Shown here: positions 1-8,736 of the stretch, in pieces
Layout: each line of letters starts with the position of its first letter
Position numbering within the stretch: position 1 is the first letter of the stretch
DNA from: Herpetosiphon geysericola
GTDB lineage: Bacteria; Chloroflexota; Chloroflexia; Chloroflexales; Herpetosiphonaceae
Direction of reading: 5' to 3'
NCBI RefSeq assembly: GCF_001306135.1
Contig: NZ_LGKP01000025.1
Span: 496,001 to 560,000 of the forward strand
DNA length: 64,000 nucleotides
Program-made: the position numbers and the translations under genes
Notes under the pieces: model-generated
Told to the model about the DNA's origin: nothing
Database searches by the model: none
The model's input: the letters and a program-made list of their open reading frames with translations, nothing else

Positions 1-1
1 C

Positions 2-1384
2 GGCGCTTTGGCGGTGGTCTTGGGCTTGGTGATTTACGCCGCTTTCTTCACCTCGTTTGGGGTGCATCCTGTTGGAGTGATGTCGGGGATTGCTGGATCG
101 CTGCTGTATTGGGTGGCACAACACGATGTTGAGCGTGGTGGTCAGCCCAGCCATTATTACTTTGTGCAATTGCTGGTGTATGAGCCATTGTTGTTGTTTG
201 CTGGCTTTGCGGCCACGCTTGCAGGCATTGGCCACTTGGTCGTGCAAATCAAGCGCGGTGCTGCCTTGACTGCGCAGCGCATGGCTCCTGGCTTGCTGGC
301 GTGGTGGGCGGCTGGCTCGTTTGCCCTTTATAGCTGGGCGGGCGAGAAAATGCCATGGATTACCTTGCACGTTGCTGTGCCGCTGATTTTTATTGCTGCT
401 TGGGGCCTCGGGCGCGTGTTTGCCTGGGGCTTCCAGCCAATTCAACGGGCATGGCTGAGCAAAGAGTTGCCAACCCGTCGCACCGAATGGCTTGGCCTAG
501 TGAGCTATTTGGCGGTGATTGGCCTGATTGCAAGCTACGCCGTGATGCAATTAACCAGAATGGTGCGTATTCAGCCGAATATTGCGCCAACTGGCAGCCC
601 AGCCACGCCATTGTTCCTTGGTAGCATGATCTTGATTGTGCTGGCAATTACGGGCTTTTATAGTATGTTCCATGGCTGGCGCCGGGCAGTAACTGGCCTG
701 ACGTTGGCATTAACTATCATCTGGAGCATGTATTCATTCCGCTCGGCGTGGCGCTTGAATTACCAAAATGGCGATATTCCGGTTGAAATGCTGGTGTATG
801 TACAAAGTTCGCCAGATGTTGGCCGCGTGATGGACGATTTACGCAAAATCTCAGTCGCTGAGACAGGCCGCATGGAATTGCCGATTATGTACGATAATGA
901 GCAAATCTGGAAGTGGTATGTGCGCGAATATACCAAAGCAACGGGCTTTTCTGGCTCGATGAACAGCCCTGCCACGCCAGAAACTGCGGCAATTTTGATG
1001 ATCGATAGCAATTGGACGACCAACCAAGCCAATGTCGAAGGCTTTCTTGAAGGCCGCTTCCCATTGCGCTGGTGGTTCCCTGAATCGCAATTCTATCGCT
1101 TTGCAGAGGTGCCTGAGCTTGATGCCAATGGTCAAACCATGCGCGATAGTAGCGGTGAGCAAGTGATGAAAGCCGCGCCATATGATCAAGATTCAACGAT
1201 TGGGCGATTGATCCGCGATCCATTCGATGCTCCAACCCAAAATGAACTTTGGCGCTATTTGCTGTTCCGTCAGCCGCCAGGCCAACTTTCATCGGTTGAT
1301 TTTAAAGTCTACGTTCGTCCGCGCTATGCCCATGTGTTGGGCGTGCAAACCCAAAATATGAATGGCCAATCGCAGGTGCGTTAG
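2..1384 (+). CDS. TIGR03663-type membrane glycosyltransferase-like protein (5' partial)
   Basis: The reading frame is already open at the window edge, so the N-terminus is missing and about 460 residues are visible. Several hydrophobic segments fill the first 240 residues. The motif SWAGEKMPW near residue 111 recurs almost unchanged in the next gene, so the two are tandem paralogs. The C-terminal third is soluble and contains WWFPES-like sequence that is also shared with the neighbour. The family resembles TIGR03663/Agl23-type proteins, relatives of the GT-C glycosyltransferases with an extracytoplasmic catalytic loop that use lipid-linked sugars. The acidic N-terminal motif that would support catalysis lies outside the window. 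Function is inferred from the family; the substrate is unknown. The next gene follows closely on the same strand, so co-transcription is likely. Confidence 0.75.
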   Translation, partial: GALAVVLGLVIYAAFFTSFGVHPVGVMSGIAGSLLYWVAQHDVERGGQPSHYYFVQLLVYEPLLLFAGFAATLAGIGHLVVQIKRGAALTAQRMAPGLLAWWAAGSFALYSWAGEKMPWITLHVAVPLIFIAAWGLGRVFAWGFQPIQRAWLSKELPTRRTEWLGLVSYLAVIGLIASYAVMQLTRMVRIQPNIAPTGSPATPLFLGSMILIVLAITGFYSMFHGWRRAVTGLTLALTIIWSMYSFRSAWRLNYQNGDIPVEMLVYVQSSPDVGRVMDDLRKISVAETGRMELPIMYDNEQIWKWYVREYTKATGFSGSMNSPATPETAAILMIDSNWTTNQANVEGFLEGRFPLRWWFPESQFYRFAEVPELDANGQTMRDSSGEQVMKAAPYDQDSTIGRLIRDPFDAPTQNELWRYLLFRQPPGQLSSVDFKVYVRPRYAHVLGVQTQNMNGQSQVR

Positions 1385-1427
1385 GCCGGTCTGTGTTTCC
1401 ACTTTGTAACGAGATGATTTGTTGCTT

Positions 1428-4400
1428 ATGACCACACCTGACTTAACCAAAAAGCGTCTGCGTCGCGCTCAGCCACTGCAAGTACGCCGTCGGCAGAGTT
1501 CATCATGGTTAGATCGTTCGATTGCCTTTGGCTGGCTGAATAGCGAGTTAATTGGCTATCTTGTGTTGATTGCGCTCAGTGTGTTTATGCACTTGTGGCA
1601 ATTGGGCAATATGGCGATGCACCACGATGAATCAATTCATGCCAAATATAGCTGGCAGTTTTATATGGGCAAGGGCGGTTTTCAATGTGGCATCGACAAT
1701 GCTGCCTCGGATACCTACTGCTATAACCCAGTTTTTCACGGCCCAACCCTGTATCTCAGCACCTATCTGAGCTACTTTTTGTTTGGGGCAAGCGATGCGA
1801 CCGCGCGTTTGCCCATGGCCGTAGCTGGGATCGCCTTGGTTGCTTCGTGCTGGATGCTGCGGCCCTTGGTTGGCAAACGTGCAGCCTTGCTCAGCGCAGG
1901 CTTGATGGTGCTTTCGCCAACCTTGCTCTACTTCACCCGCTTTGCCCGCCACGATGCTTTAGCGATTCTGTTTACCTTCTGGCTGATGGTCGGCTTGTTC
2001 CGCTTTTGGCAAGAAGGCCGCAGCCGCTGGCTGAATTTGGCGATGGCAAGTTTGGCATTGCTCTGGGCAACCCACGAGTTGGTCTTTATCATTGGCTTTA
2101 TCATCATTAGCTTCTTGGCTCAGCGCTGGCTATGGGAAGCGCTTGGCTCGAAAAAATTTGTGATTGCTTCAGGTATTTTGATGGCAATCACTGGGGTCTT
2201 GATGATCTTCCAACCCCATGTTTCGTTGCCAACTGCTGCCAACCAAACTGCCAATGAATTGAATTTTGGTGGCTTGGGCTTGATTGGCTTTTCAACCCTG
2301 CTGTTTGGCCAATTGGTTAGCCTGCGTTGGAGCGAAGCGCCGTTGTTCCGCCAAGGCTTGCGCTATGTGAACAAACGGGTCTTTTGGCAAGCATTTGCAT
2401 CCTTTGCCGTAACCTTTATTGTGCTGTTTAGCACTTTCTTCACCTATCCACGCGGGATTATCGATGGCTTGTTTGCAGGCATAAGCTATTGGTTTGGCAC
2501 CCAGCAAACCTATGCCCGCGGCGATCAACCATGGTTCTATTATTTCATGCAATTGGGCATTTACGAGCTATTGCCCGTGAGCTTGACCTTGGTTGGTTTA
2601 GGCGGTTGGCTGGCCAAAATTGGCTGGCGCAAGGCCGTTACCAATTCGAGCATTTGGGATGAAGCTGGCGAGGAAACCGCTAAGCCTGCTGCTGACGCAA
2701 CGATTGCTGAAGCCGTAGCAGAGCCAGCAGTTGTCACAATTGAACCAATCAGCGATGGCGTGCCAGTTGGTGAAAATCCAGTTGTGGTTGCTGGCCAAAC
2801 CTCGTATATGGCCCAAGCTGAGGCCGAAATTCGTGAAACCACGTTTGAAGAAACTGTGCCAGCAATTTGGCTGGGCTTTTTGTTCTACTGGTTTTTGATG
2901 GCGCTGACCCTGTTTTCGTGGGCAGGCGAAAAAATGCCTTGGCTGACGATTCACATGACCTTGCCAGCAGTCTTGGCCGGAGCATGGGCACTCGATAAAA
3001 TCGTTGATCGTACCAATTGGGCCGAAACCAAACGCAGCATTGCATGGTTGGCAATTCCTTTGGGCAGCATCGCCTTTGCCCTAATTATTGCAATTATGGG
3101 GGCGATTGGCGCGGCGACTGGGGCAAGCCAACAAGTAATGAGCACCAGAGTTAGTGCCTTCTTGCTCGTGGTTTTGTTGCTGATTGTTGGCGTGTTGCTG
3201 TGGATGCTGATCCAACGAGCGCGCTTACGGGTGATTGCCGCCTGCGCCACCTTAGGGATTTTGGCCTTGCTGGGGCTGTATAGCCTGCGCTCAAGCGTGG
3301 TCGCAGCCTATATTCAACCAGATGTGCCAGTTGAATTTTTGGTCTATACCCAAACTGCGCCTGATATGCCAGTGATTGTGCGCGAAGCTGAGCGCTTGGC
3401 AATTAGCCAAACCCGCAACAGCCGCTCAATCGAAGACCCAACTGGCGGCCATACCATGAAAATTCTGATTAGCTCAGGCGATGAGTCAAGCCCAAGCCGC
3501 GAAGGTGGCTTGAATCAGCCGCTCGATTGGTATTTCCGCGATTGGACGAATATTCAGTGGGTCAGCAAGGGCCAAATCGCCACCCTCGACCAAACCATGC
3601 TCGATGCACCAATGGCGATTTTCTCTAAATCAAACTTGGCTGCTGATACCACCCAACGTATGGAACAAGCAGGCTATGTGCAGCTCTACGATACCTACCA
3701 TAATTGGTGGTTCCCTGAGAGCAGCAGCGATGGCCTATCGAGCTACAAAGATAAACTCTACGATCCTGCCTATGGTTGTGATCCGGCCATGAAAGGCCAG
3801 CAGGATGTCAATGGGCGCTCGAAGTTTAATTGTACGCTCGGCGGTGCTTTCATCCTGACGTGGCCATTGCGGCCATCAAACTGGGTGACGATGCGTGAAT
3901 ATATGCTTTCGCGCGAGTTGCCCTCGACCGTTTCTTTGGGTGGCCGTGAGATTGTGGTCTTCGTCAAGCGCGATTTAGCCAACTTGCCAGTTGGCGAAGG
4001 CGGTGCTGTTGCAGGCACAGGTAGCACGCTCAAATTGGTGTCCGAAGGCCAATTGTTGGGCGACGAGCCAGCAGAACCACGGGGTATTACGACCGGCCCA
4101 GATGGCTCGGTCTATATCGCCGATGCACCCAATAATCGGATTTTGATCTATCAAACCGATAGCCAAACCAAGATTATTAGCGGCACCAATACTGGCGCAT
4201 TGCTCGAACCATCAGGTGTAGCCGTCGATGAACAAGGCTTTGTCTATGTTGCTGATACCTGGAATGCGCGAATTGCCAAGTTTGATCCGCAAGGTAACTT
4301 CGTTACCAGCTGGGGCAGTGGCAGCGAAGAGCTGCAACCTGGCTCAGGCAAGCGCCTCACGCGCACTGGTGGCACGGTCGAAGGCAACAATGCCAATCCA

Positions 4401-4943
4401 TTGGGCTTCTTTGGCCCACGCAACTTGGTCGTTAGTGGTGGGCGGGTCTATATCGCCGACACTGGCAATAAACGGGTTGTCGTGACCGACACCGATGGCA
4501 ATTACCTCGGCCAAGTTGGCACTGCTGGCGCAGGCATCGGCCAATTCAACGAGCCAATTGGCTTGGGTACTGCCAACAACAGTTTGTATGTTGGCGATAC
4601 CTGGAATGGCCGGATTCAGGTCTTCCCGCTTGATGCGAATGGCGTGCCTCAAGCAACACCAAGCGTGCAATGGCCGGTTGCTGGCTGGCAAACCGATACC
4701 TACCTCGACCCATTTATTGCGGTTGATACCCAAGGTCGGGTTGCGGCTGCGATTCCAAGCAAAAACCAAGTAGCCTTGTATGGGGCAACTGGTCAATTGT
4801 TGCTGGTTTGGGGTGGCCAAGGCAATGATGATGCCTCGACAGGCCAACCAAGTGGTATGGCATTCGCCCCCGATGGCAGTGTTTACGTGAGCGAAAAAGC
4901 CAATCGGCGGATTCAGCGCTGGGTCTTGCCCAAAGTTCGCTAA
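1428..4943 (+). CDS. TIGR03663-type membrane protein fused to NHL-repeat domain
   Basis: About 1171 residues. The frame is open from a TTG at 1419, but the ATG at 1428 gives the more natural start (MTTPDLTKK). Around a dozen membrane segments lie in residues 45-620. An acidic pair in MHHDES (Asp67-Glu68) sits in the first extracytoplasmic loop, as in GT-C enzymes. SWAGEKMPW occurs near residue 497. From about residue 880 to the end there are at least five NHL-type repeats (PRGITTGPDGSVYIAD, PSGVAVDEQGFVYVADTWN, GRVYIADTGNKRV, LYVGDTWNGRI, GSVYVSEKANRR), predicted to form an extracellular beta-propeller. Residues 415-475 form an acidic Ala/Glu-rich insertion in the membrane part. The GT-like half is paralogous to the preceding gene; the propeller is extra. 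Transfer of a sugar to a surface polymer or protein is plausible but unproven. Confidence 0.8.
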   Translation: MTTPDLTKKRLRRAQPLQVRRRQSSSWLDRSIAFGWLNSELIGYLVLIALSVFMHLWQLGNMAMHHDESIHAKYSWQFYMGKGGFQCGIDNAASDTYCYNPVFHGPTLYLSTYLSYFLFGASDATARLPMAVAGIALVASCWMLRPLVGKRAALLSAGLMVLSPTLLYFTRFARHDALAILFTFWLMVGLFRFWQEGRSRWLNLAMASLALLWATHELVFIIGFIIISFLAQRWLWEALGSKKFVIASGILMAITGVLMIFQPHVSLPTAANQTANELNFGGLGLIGFSTLLFGQLVSLRWSEAPLFRQGLRYVNKRVFWQAFASFAVTFIVLFSTFFTYPRGIIDGLFAGISYWFGTQQTYARGDQPWFYYFMQLGIYELLPVSLTLVGLGGWLAKIGWRKAVTNSSIWDEAGEETAKPAADATIAEAVAEPAVVTIEPISDGVPVGENPVVVAGQTSYMAQAEAEIRETTFEETVPAIWLGFLFYWFLMALTLFSWAGEKMPWLTIHMTLPAVLAGAWALDKIVDRTNWAETKRSIAWLAIPLGSIAFALIIAIMGAIGAATGASQQVMSTRVSAFLLVVLLLIVGVLLWMLIQRARLRVIAACATLGILALLGLYSLRSSVVAAYIQPDVPVEFLVYTQTAPDMPVIVREAERLAISQTRNSRSIEDPTGGHTMKILISSGDESSPSREGGLNQPLDWYFRDWTNIQWVSKGQIATLDQTMLDAPMAIFSKSNLAADTTQRMEQAGYVQLYDTYHNWWFPESSSDGLSSYKDKLYDPAYGCDPAMKGQQDVNGRSKFNCTLGGAFILTWPLRPSNWVTMREYMLSRELPSTVSLGGREIVVFVKRDLANLPVGEGGAVAGTGSTLKLVSEGQLLGDEPAEPRGITTGPDGSVYIADAPNNRILIYQTDSQTKIISGTNTGALLEPSGVAVDEQGFVYVADTWNARIAKFDPQGNFVTSWGSGSEELQPGSGKRLTRTGGTVEGNNANPLGFFGPRNLVVSGGRVYIADTGNKRVVVTDTDGNYLGQVGTAGAGIGQFNEPIGLGTANNSLYVGDTWNGRIQVFPLDANGVPQATPSVQWPVAGWQTDTYLDPFIAVDTQGRVAAAIPSKNQVALYGATGQLLLVWGGQGNDDASTGQPSGMAFAPDGSVYVSEKANRRIQRWVLPKVR

Positions 4944-4960
4944 GTTAATCTGATTGGTAT

Positions 4961-4986
4961 AAGCCCATGGTTTTGGCCATGGGCTT
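4961..4986 (+). terminator. Stem-loop after the NHL fusion gene
   Basis: A perfect 10-bp inverted repeat (AAGCCCATGG / CCATGGGCTT) with a 6-nt loop begins 18 bases after the stop codon. There is no long T-run, so it is a likely rather than certain terminator. Confidence 0.55.
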
Positions 4987-5008
4987 GTACATTTAACCAA
5001 GATGGCTA

Positions 5009-5017
5009 TGCTACAAT
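5009..5017 (+). promoter_or_regulatory. Extended -10 promoter element
   Basis: TGCTACAAT, an extended -10 (TGn plus TACAAT), lies about 58 bases before the next start codon. The same TATGCTA-AAT pattern recurs before the cvpA gene. No convincing -35 was seen. Confidence 0.4.
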
Positions 5018-5074
5018 GGCGCTCTAGCCTCGTTTTGTTGATCTACTAGCGTTTTTCGTAGGTGAAGGTGTGTT

Positions 5075-5476
5075 ATGACCCAGCCGCAAACCACATATGA
5101 TCCCGACACTGATAGCCTGTTATTACGCTTGGCCTATGGTGATGAATGGTTGCAGTTCAATTTAAACGAATATGTGCAAGTAGAGACCGATCCCGAGTTG
5201 CAAATCTGCTATGCGCTGATGCTTAACGATTATTCTTTGTTGATTGCTCAAACCAAATATGGCCAGCGCTTTTTTCCCCTCGATGGCTTGCAAGTGCTGC
5301 ACCAAGAGCAACAAGAACGACTGTTGGCATTACTTTTGAGCCAAGGCCTACAACCATTTTTGAGCGTTGCCGCCTACACGCCCTCATTGGTCGATACCGT
5401 ACCCATGATCAGCATCCACGATTCAATTAGTTTCAATCAGGTTGAATGGCAATCGCGCTTCGAGCAATATCCTTAA
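5075..5476 (+). CDS. Hypothetical protein, 133 aa
   Basis: I do not recognise this protein. It is acidic and soluble, with no signal peptide or membrane segment. It opens with YDPDTDSLLLRL, which loosely resembles the beta-strand opening of DUF2283-type small proteins, but the rest does not clearly match. The ATG at 5075 has GGTGAAGGTG just upstream as a ribosome binding site. It is followed 39 bases later by the TPR-like gene on the same strand, so the two may be co-transcribed. Codon use matches the neighbours, so there is no sign of recent transfer. Confidence 0.6.
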   Translation: MTQPQTTYDPDTDSLLLRLAYGDEWLQFNLNEYVQVETDPELQICYALMLNDYSLLIAQTKYGQRFFPLDGLQVLHQEQQERLLALLLSQGLQPFLSVAAYTPSLVDTVPMISIHDSISFNQVEWQSRFEQYP

Positions 5477-5515
5477 TCGGTCAAATGCAATGAATTAGCA
5501 TAGAGAGAATGAAGA

Positions 5516-6271
5516 ATGACGATGGATCTTTTTCAGGCTGCCCACCAGGCATTGAATCAACATAATTATCAGCTTGCCCAACACCATTTGATCACGCTTG
5601 TGCGTGCCAATCCCAGCCATGGTGAGGCATGGTGGCTGCTTGCCCAAACCTTTGATGATCCCCAGAAACGCCAAGATTGTTTGGATCGTGCGCAACGTAA
5701 TGGGTATCAACCAGTAGCGCAAGTTATCGAGCCAGAATCGGTGATTTTGCCGTGGGAGCAAGCTGATGCCTGGGATAGCCCGCCAGCGCCAAACTTTTCT
5801 GCGGCAACAGTTGCTACCCCAACGCTGGCGAGTACTCTGCTGCCAAATCCAACTGCTTCTGGCGCAGCAAATGCATTTCAATTGCCAGCTGTGCTACCCT
5901 ACCCACGCTTAAATCCTACCGATCTGAACCACATTGTTAAGCTTTTGAACAAACAGCCTGATCGTTCGCAACAAATTCAAGCAGTTATGGGCATGTTTCA
6001 ATGCTCTGCTGAGCAAGCCGATCTGCTGCTACAAGGCGTCGTCTACCATCATCCACAGCTTTTGCGCCCTGCCAAAATTGACATGAGCCGCTTTGTGCTG
6101 GAACTGATTAGCGTCATTCTTGGGCTGGGCCTAGCCTTAATTGGTGGATTTTTGTTCTTTAATCCTGGCACTATTCGGCGCCGATGGCCAGTACGACTGT
6201 TTTTCATTGGCCTATTGATCGCCGTGACTGCTGGCTCGCGTATGGTTATGCTTACTCGTAATCCTAGCTAA
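5516..6271 (+). CDS. TPR-like protein with two C-terminal membrane segments
   Basis: 251 residues. Residues 4-60 read as tetratricopeptide-like helices (AHQALNQHNYQLAQHHL, NPSHGEAWWLLAQTF), a pattern frequent in Chloroflexota proteins. A Pro/Ala/Thr-rich linker follows (about 80-125), then a helical segment around 135-180. Two membrane segments are near residues 191-215 and 223-243, with little sequence beyond. The N-terminal TPR would be cytoplasmic or face a partner, and the protein would be anchored by its C-terminus. A second ATG lies two codons downstream (5522), and the ribosome binding site is weak. No enzymatic motif is visible. A scaffold role is only an inference from the TPR. Confidence 0.6.
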   Translation: MTMDLFQAAHQALNQHNYQLAQHHLITLVRANPSHGEAWWLLAQTFDDPQKRQDCLDRAQRNGYQPVAQVIEPESVILPWEQADAWDSPPAPNFSAATVATPTLASTLLPNPTASGAANAFQLPAVLPYPRLNPTDLNHIVKLLNKQPDRSQQIQAVMGMFQCSAEQADLLLQGVVYHHPQLLRPAKIDMSRFVLELISVILGLGLALIGGFLFFNPGTIRRRWPVRLFFIGLLIAVTAGSRMVMLTRNPS

Positions 6272-6352
6272 ATAATCGTGGCACAGCATTTGCTTTTATT
6301 CAAACATATGAAAGCCTGATAGTAGTTAGTAATGATAACAAAGGAGTTAGCA

Positions 6353-6652
6353 ATGGGTAACTTAGGCGAACGGATTAAAGGTAAAGCTGAAGAAGTATAT
6401 GGCGATGCTAAAGAACGTCTTGGCGATGCTTTAGATAACGAACAAATGCAGGCCGAAGGCCGCGCAACCGAACTCAAAGGCGAAGCCCGTCAAGAGGCCG
6501 CTAAAGCAGCCGAACGGCTCGGCGGTATGGCCGACGAAGCTAAAGGCAACCTCAAACAAGTTGCTGGCGATTTGCTCAACAATGAACAAATGCAAGCAGA
6601 AGGCGTAGCCGAAGAACTCAAAGGCGAAGCCCGCCGCAAAGCTAACCAATAG
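6353..6652 (+). CDS. CsbD family small stress protein
   Basis: 99 residues, highly charged, Ala/Glu/Lys-rich and predicted helical. It contains two copies of a CsbD-like unit (residues about 5-45 and 50-97), each with a LKG-EA(R) pattern and the repeated block NEQMQAEG. CsbD proteins are small hydrophilic proteins often induced by general stress; their biochemical role is unknown. The open frame starts at 6332, but AAAGGAG at 6340-6346 points to ATG 6353 (MGNLGERIKGK), the usual CsbD start. It is monocistronic: a strong terminator follows. The internal duplication within one chain is slightly unusual, since most members carry a single unit. Confidence 0.85.
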   Translation: MGNLGERIKGKAEEVYGDAKERLGDALDNEQMQAEGRATELKGEARQEAAKAAERLGGMADEAKGNLKQVAGDLLNNEQMQAEGVAEELKGEARRKANQ

Positions 6653-6688
6653 ACCTATTGCTTTCCCCCTTATAGCAATAGCTCGCTT

Positions 6689-6713
6689 AACACCGCCAAT
6701 TCATGGCGGTGTT
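6689..6713 (+). terminator. Terminator of the CsbD gene
   Basis: A 10-bp perfect stem (AACACCGCCA / TGGCGGTGTT) with a 5-nt loop is followed by AGGCTTTTA, a short T-rich tail. It lies 36 bases after the stop codon. Confidence 0.7.
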
Positions 6714-6804
6714 AGGCTTTTAGGGTGATTTTTTGCCTAGTACCTGCCAAACTTGCCCAACTTGTGGCTCTAACAGGCGTAGAGTTTAACAAATGGAGGC
6801 ATGT

Positions 6805-7854
6805 ATGCAGCGTTTAATTGCCCGTTTAATGATCCTCATAATGCCAATTTGGCTGCTCCCAACAGCTTTACAAGCAAGCCCAAGTGCGCCACCTAAGCGC
6901 TTTATCGATCAGCCATGGCAGAATCTTTATTATACAAATTTGGTATGGGAAACAAGCGGCCAATGTGGTGGTATGTTTCGAGTTCAAACCACCAATTTAT
7001 GTACCCACGGCCCCGATCCTGTGGAGCCACAATTGCCCAAAAGTTGGGCTGATGATTTAATGTATCCTAACAATCAAATACATGTGTCAATAGGTCAATC
7101 ATCCCAATCTTGCCTTGATGATGGTACCAACCACTATCGAACGCAAGTATTGTACGTTCGAGCTAGCGATACCCAAGACAATAGCTCAATTATCGCGCCA
7201 GTCTTGCGAAAGCAGTTATTAGGCGTGGATAGTATTTATAACCAAAGTGCGCAACTAACTGGTGGTCAACGTCATATTCGTTGGCAACTCGATCACGCGT
7301 GCCAAATTGATGTGCAACATGTGGTGATTGCGCCTAGTGCCGATAACGATTTTGGCTCAACGATTGCCGCCGTTGCCGCCCAAGGGTTTAATCGCGCTGA
7401 TCGCAAATATTTGATGTTTGTTGAGGCTCGTTATTACTGTGGCATTGCCACCGTGCAGCATGATACCCAGGCAAGTAGCGCCAATGCTAATAATCATACT
7501 GTTGCCTACGCCCGGATTGATGCAGGCTGTTGGAATGCGCGGGTGGTTGCCCACGAACATATGCATATGATTGGTGGCGTTCAGCCCAATGCCCCGAATA
7601 CAAGCAGCAGTTGGCATTGTACCGATGAATGGGACATTATGTGCTACTCTGATGCACCATCGTATCCGGCATTAGTTATAGCCTGCCCTGAACATAGCAT
7701 TCGCGATATTTTTGATTGTGGTCATGATGATTATTTTCATACCAATCCACCAGCCCAGAGCTACCTCGCCAAGCATTGGAATAGTGCCAATAGCCTGTTT
7801 TTGAGCCAACAAAGCCAATTTTGGCAGGTTTATCTCCCAGTTGTCAGCCATTGA
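6805..7854 (+). CDS. Putative secreted zinc metalloprotease
   Basis: 349 residues with a Sec signal peptide (QRLIARLMILIMPIWLLP, cut near LQA-SPS). The zinc motif is HEHMH (His250, Glu251, His254) followed by MIGGVQ. After a Cys-containing stretch comes WDIMCYSD with Met279, which looks like the Met-turn of metzincin-type proteases. The same HExxH...H-C-DEwD-MCYSD layout occurs in secreted actinobacterial proteases. Several cysteines suggest disulfides, consistent with export. The frame opens at ATG 6793, but GGAGG at 6795-6799 sits inside those first codons and is well spaced for ATG 6805, so I chose 6805. It stands alone, without a visible inhibitor gene. Assignment rests on motifs; the third zinc ligand is not certain. 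Confidence 0.7.
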   Translation: MQRLIARLMILIMPIWLLPTALQASPSAPPKRFIDQPWQNLYYTNLVWETSGQCGGMFRVQTTNLCTHGPDPVEPQLPKSWADDLMYPNNQIHVSIGQSSQSCLDDGTNHYRTQVLYVRASDTQDNSSIIAPVLRKQLLGVDSIYNQSAQLTGGQRHIRWQLDHACQIDVQHVVIAPSADNDFGSTIAAVAAQGFNRADRKYLMFVEARYYCGIATVQHDTQASSANANNHTVAYARIDAGCWNARVVAHEHMHMIGGVQPNAPNTSSSWHCTDEWDIMCYSDAPSYPALVIACPEHSIRDIFDCGHDDYFHTNPPAQSYLAKHWNSANSLFLSQQSQFWQVYLPVVSH

Positions 7855-7857
7855 TAG

Positions 7858-8220
7858 GCGCGATTATGTGTGCCAGTCCTTGTTTGATATAGGAGTAGTA
7901 TCAAGGTGTGGATTGTTTTCAAATACCGATGGAATATACCTTTCGGGCTATAGGCAGTTTGCTGATTAAGCCGTAGCCTTAGTTCAGTGATTTGCTTTCC
8001 CTATGGAGTGCCTATGTCGCCAATGGGTTACAACATTGAGCTTTGCAGCGTCTCACCCATTCGAAATTCAATTATGGATCTTGATAAAAAGCTGGATTAT
8101 TTCGATTTAGGATGACGTGAAAACCTTTCCAAGCTCGACTGAATCGTCTAGCGATAGGCCATAGTGAAACGCTATTTATTTCTATTTTACCTAGCAGAAT
8201 AGCCTTAGAAGGAGCCGTCC
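7858..8220. other. Intergenic region, 363 bp
   Basis: No convincing gene, RNA or repeat was found between the protease gene and the Thr/Pro-rich gene. The stretch is moderately AT-rich and ends with GAAGGAG, the ribosome binding site of the following gene. A promoter for that gene is expected here, but I cannot place it with confidence. Confidence 0.5.
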
Positions 8221-8679
8221 ATGTCAGCCAACCCAACCACCGAATGGCGTTTCAAAATCTTGGTCGCTGGCCTTGTGATCATGTTTATGTTTGCAGGTTT
8301 GAGCCAAGCCAGCGGTAAAAGTGGCCCTATCGAAGGTGTCTATCCTGCGCCAATAACTGCGCCAATTGCCTTTGTTACGCGCACACCGAAGCCAACCCTT
8401 TTGCCAATTACCCGTACACCGAAGCCAACGCCGCGCAGTCCCTATCCAACGCCAATCGTAACCCGCACGCCAGAAGCAACCCGCACCGCAACCCGCACGC
8501 CAGAAGCAACGCGCACAGCAACCCGCACGCCATTGGCAACCCGCACGCCAGAAGCGACACGGACAGCAACCCGCACGCCATTGGCAACCCGCACCGCAAC
8601 GCCAACCCGTGTGCCAGAACCAACTCGCACGCCGACCCGTGTGCCAGAACCAACGCGCACGCCTGCTCCTACACCTTAG
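8221..8679 (+). CDS. Thr/Pro/Arg-rich repeat surface protein
   Basis: 152 residues. The N-terminus has a signal peptide or anchor (FKILVAGLVIMFMFAGLSQA). From about residue 50 to the end it is a low-complexity tail built from variants of TRTPEATRTA, TRTPLA and TRVPEP units. At DNA level these are near-perfect short tandem repeats (ACCCGCACGCCAGAAGCAAC-like) that could expand or contract by slippage. Such Thr/Pro-rich tails are typical of extended, often glycosylated, wall or surface stalks. No folded domain is attached, so the exported protein would be almost entirely disordered. AAGGAG precedes the ATG at 8221. Function unknown. Confidence 0.65.
   Translation: MSANPTTEWRFKILVAGLVIMFMFAGLSQASGKSGPIEGVYPAPITAPIAFVTRTPKPTLLPITRTPKPTPRSPYPTPIVTRTPEATRTATRTPEATRTATRTPLATRTPEATRTATRTPLATRTATPTRVPEPTRTPTRVPEPTRTPAPTP
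8460..8675 (+). repeat. Short tandem repeats coding TRTPxAT units
   Basis: Irregular tandem repeats in units of about 24-30 bases inside the Thr/Pro-rich gene, built from CCGCACGCCAGAAGCAAC and CCGCACGCCATTGGCAAC variants. In-frame unit gain or loss would leave the reading frame intact. Confidence 0.7.
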
Positions 8680-8697
8680 CAAGGTTAAATACAAAAT

Positions 8698-8721
8698 AGG
8701 GCGATCAATCGTGATCGCCCT
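8698..8721. terminator. Convergent-gene terminator
   Basis: A perfect 10-bp stem (AGGGCGATCA / TGATCGCCCT) with loop ATCG lies between the plus-strand repeat gene and the minus-strand CARF-like gene. It could serve both. Confidence 0.65.
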
Positions 8722-8736
8722 GTTGCATATCTTTGC

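Noticed and set aside
4344-5000. Minus-strand 218-codon frame opposite the NHL region
   Set aside because: It is antisense to a clear gene, has no recognisable domain and arises from the repetitive codon pattern.
8460-8675. CRISPR-like spacing in the TRTP repeats
   Set aside because: Units are contiguous, in frame with a signal-peptide gene, and lack unique spacers.
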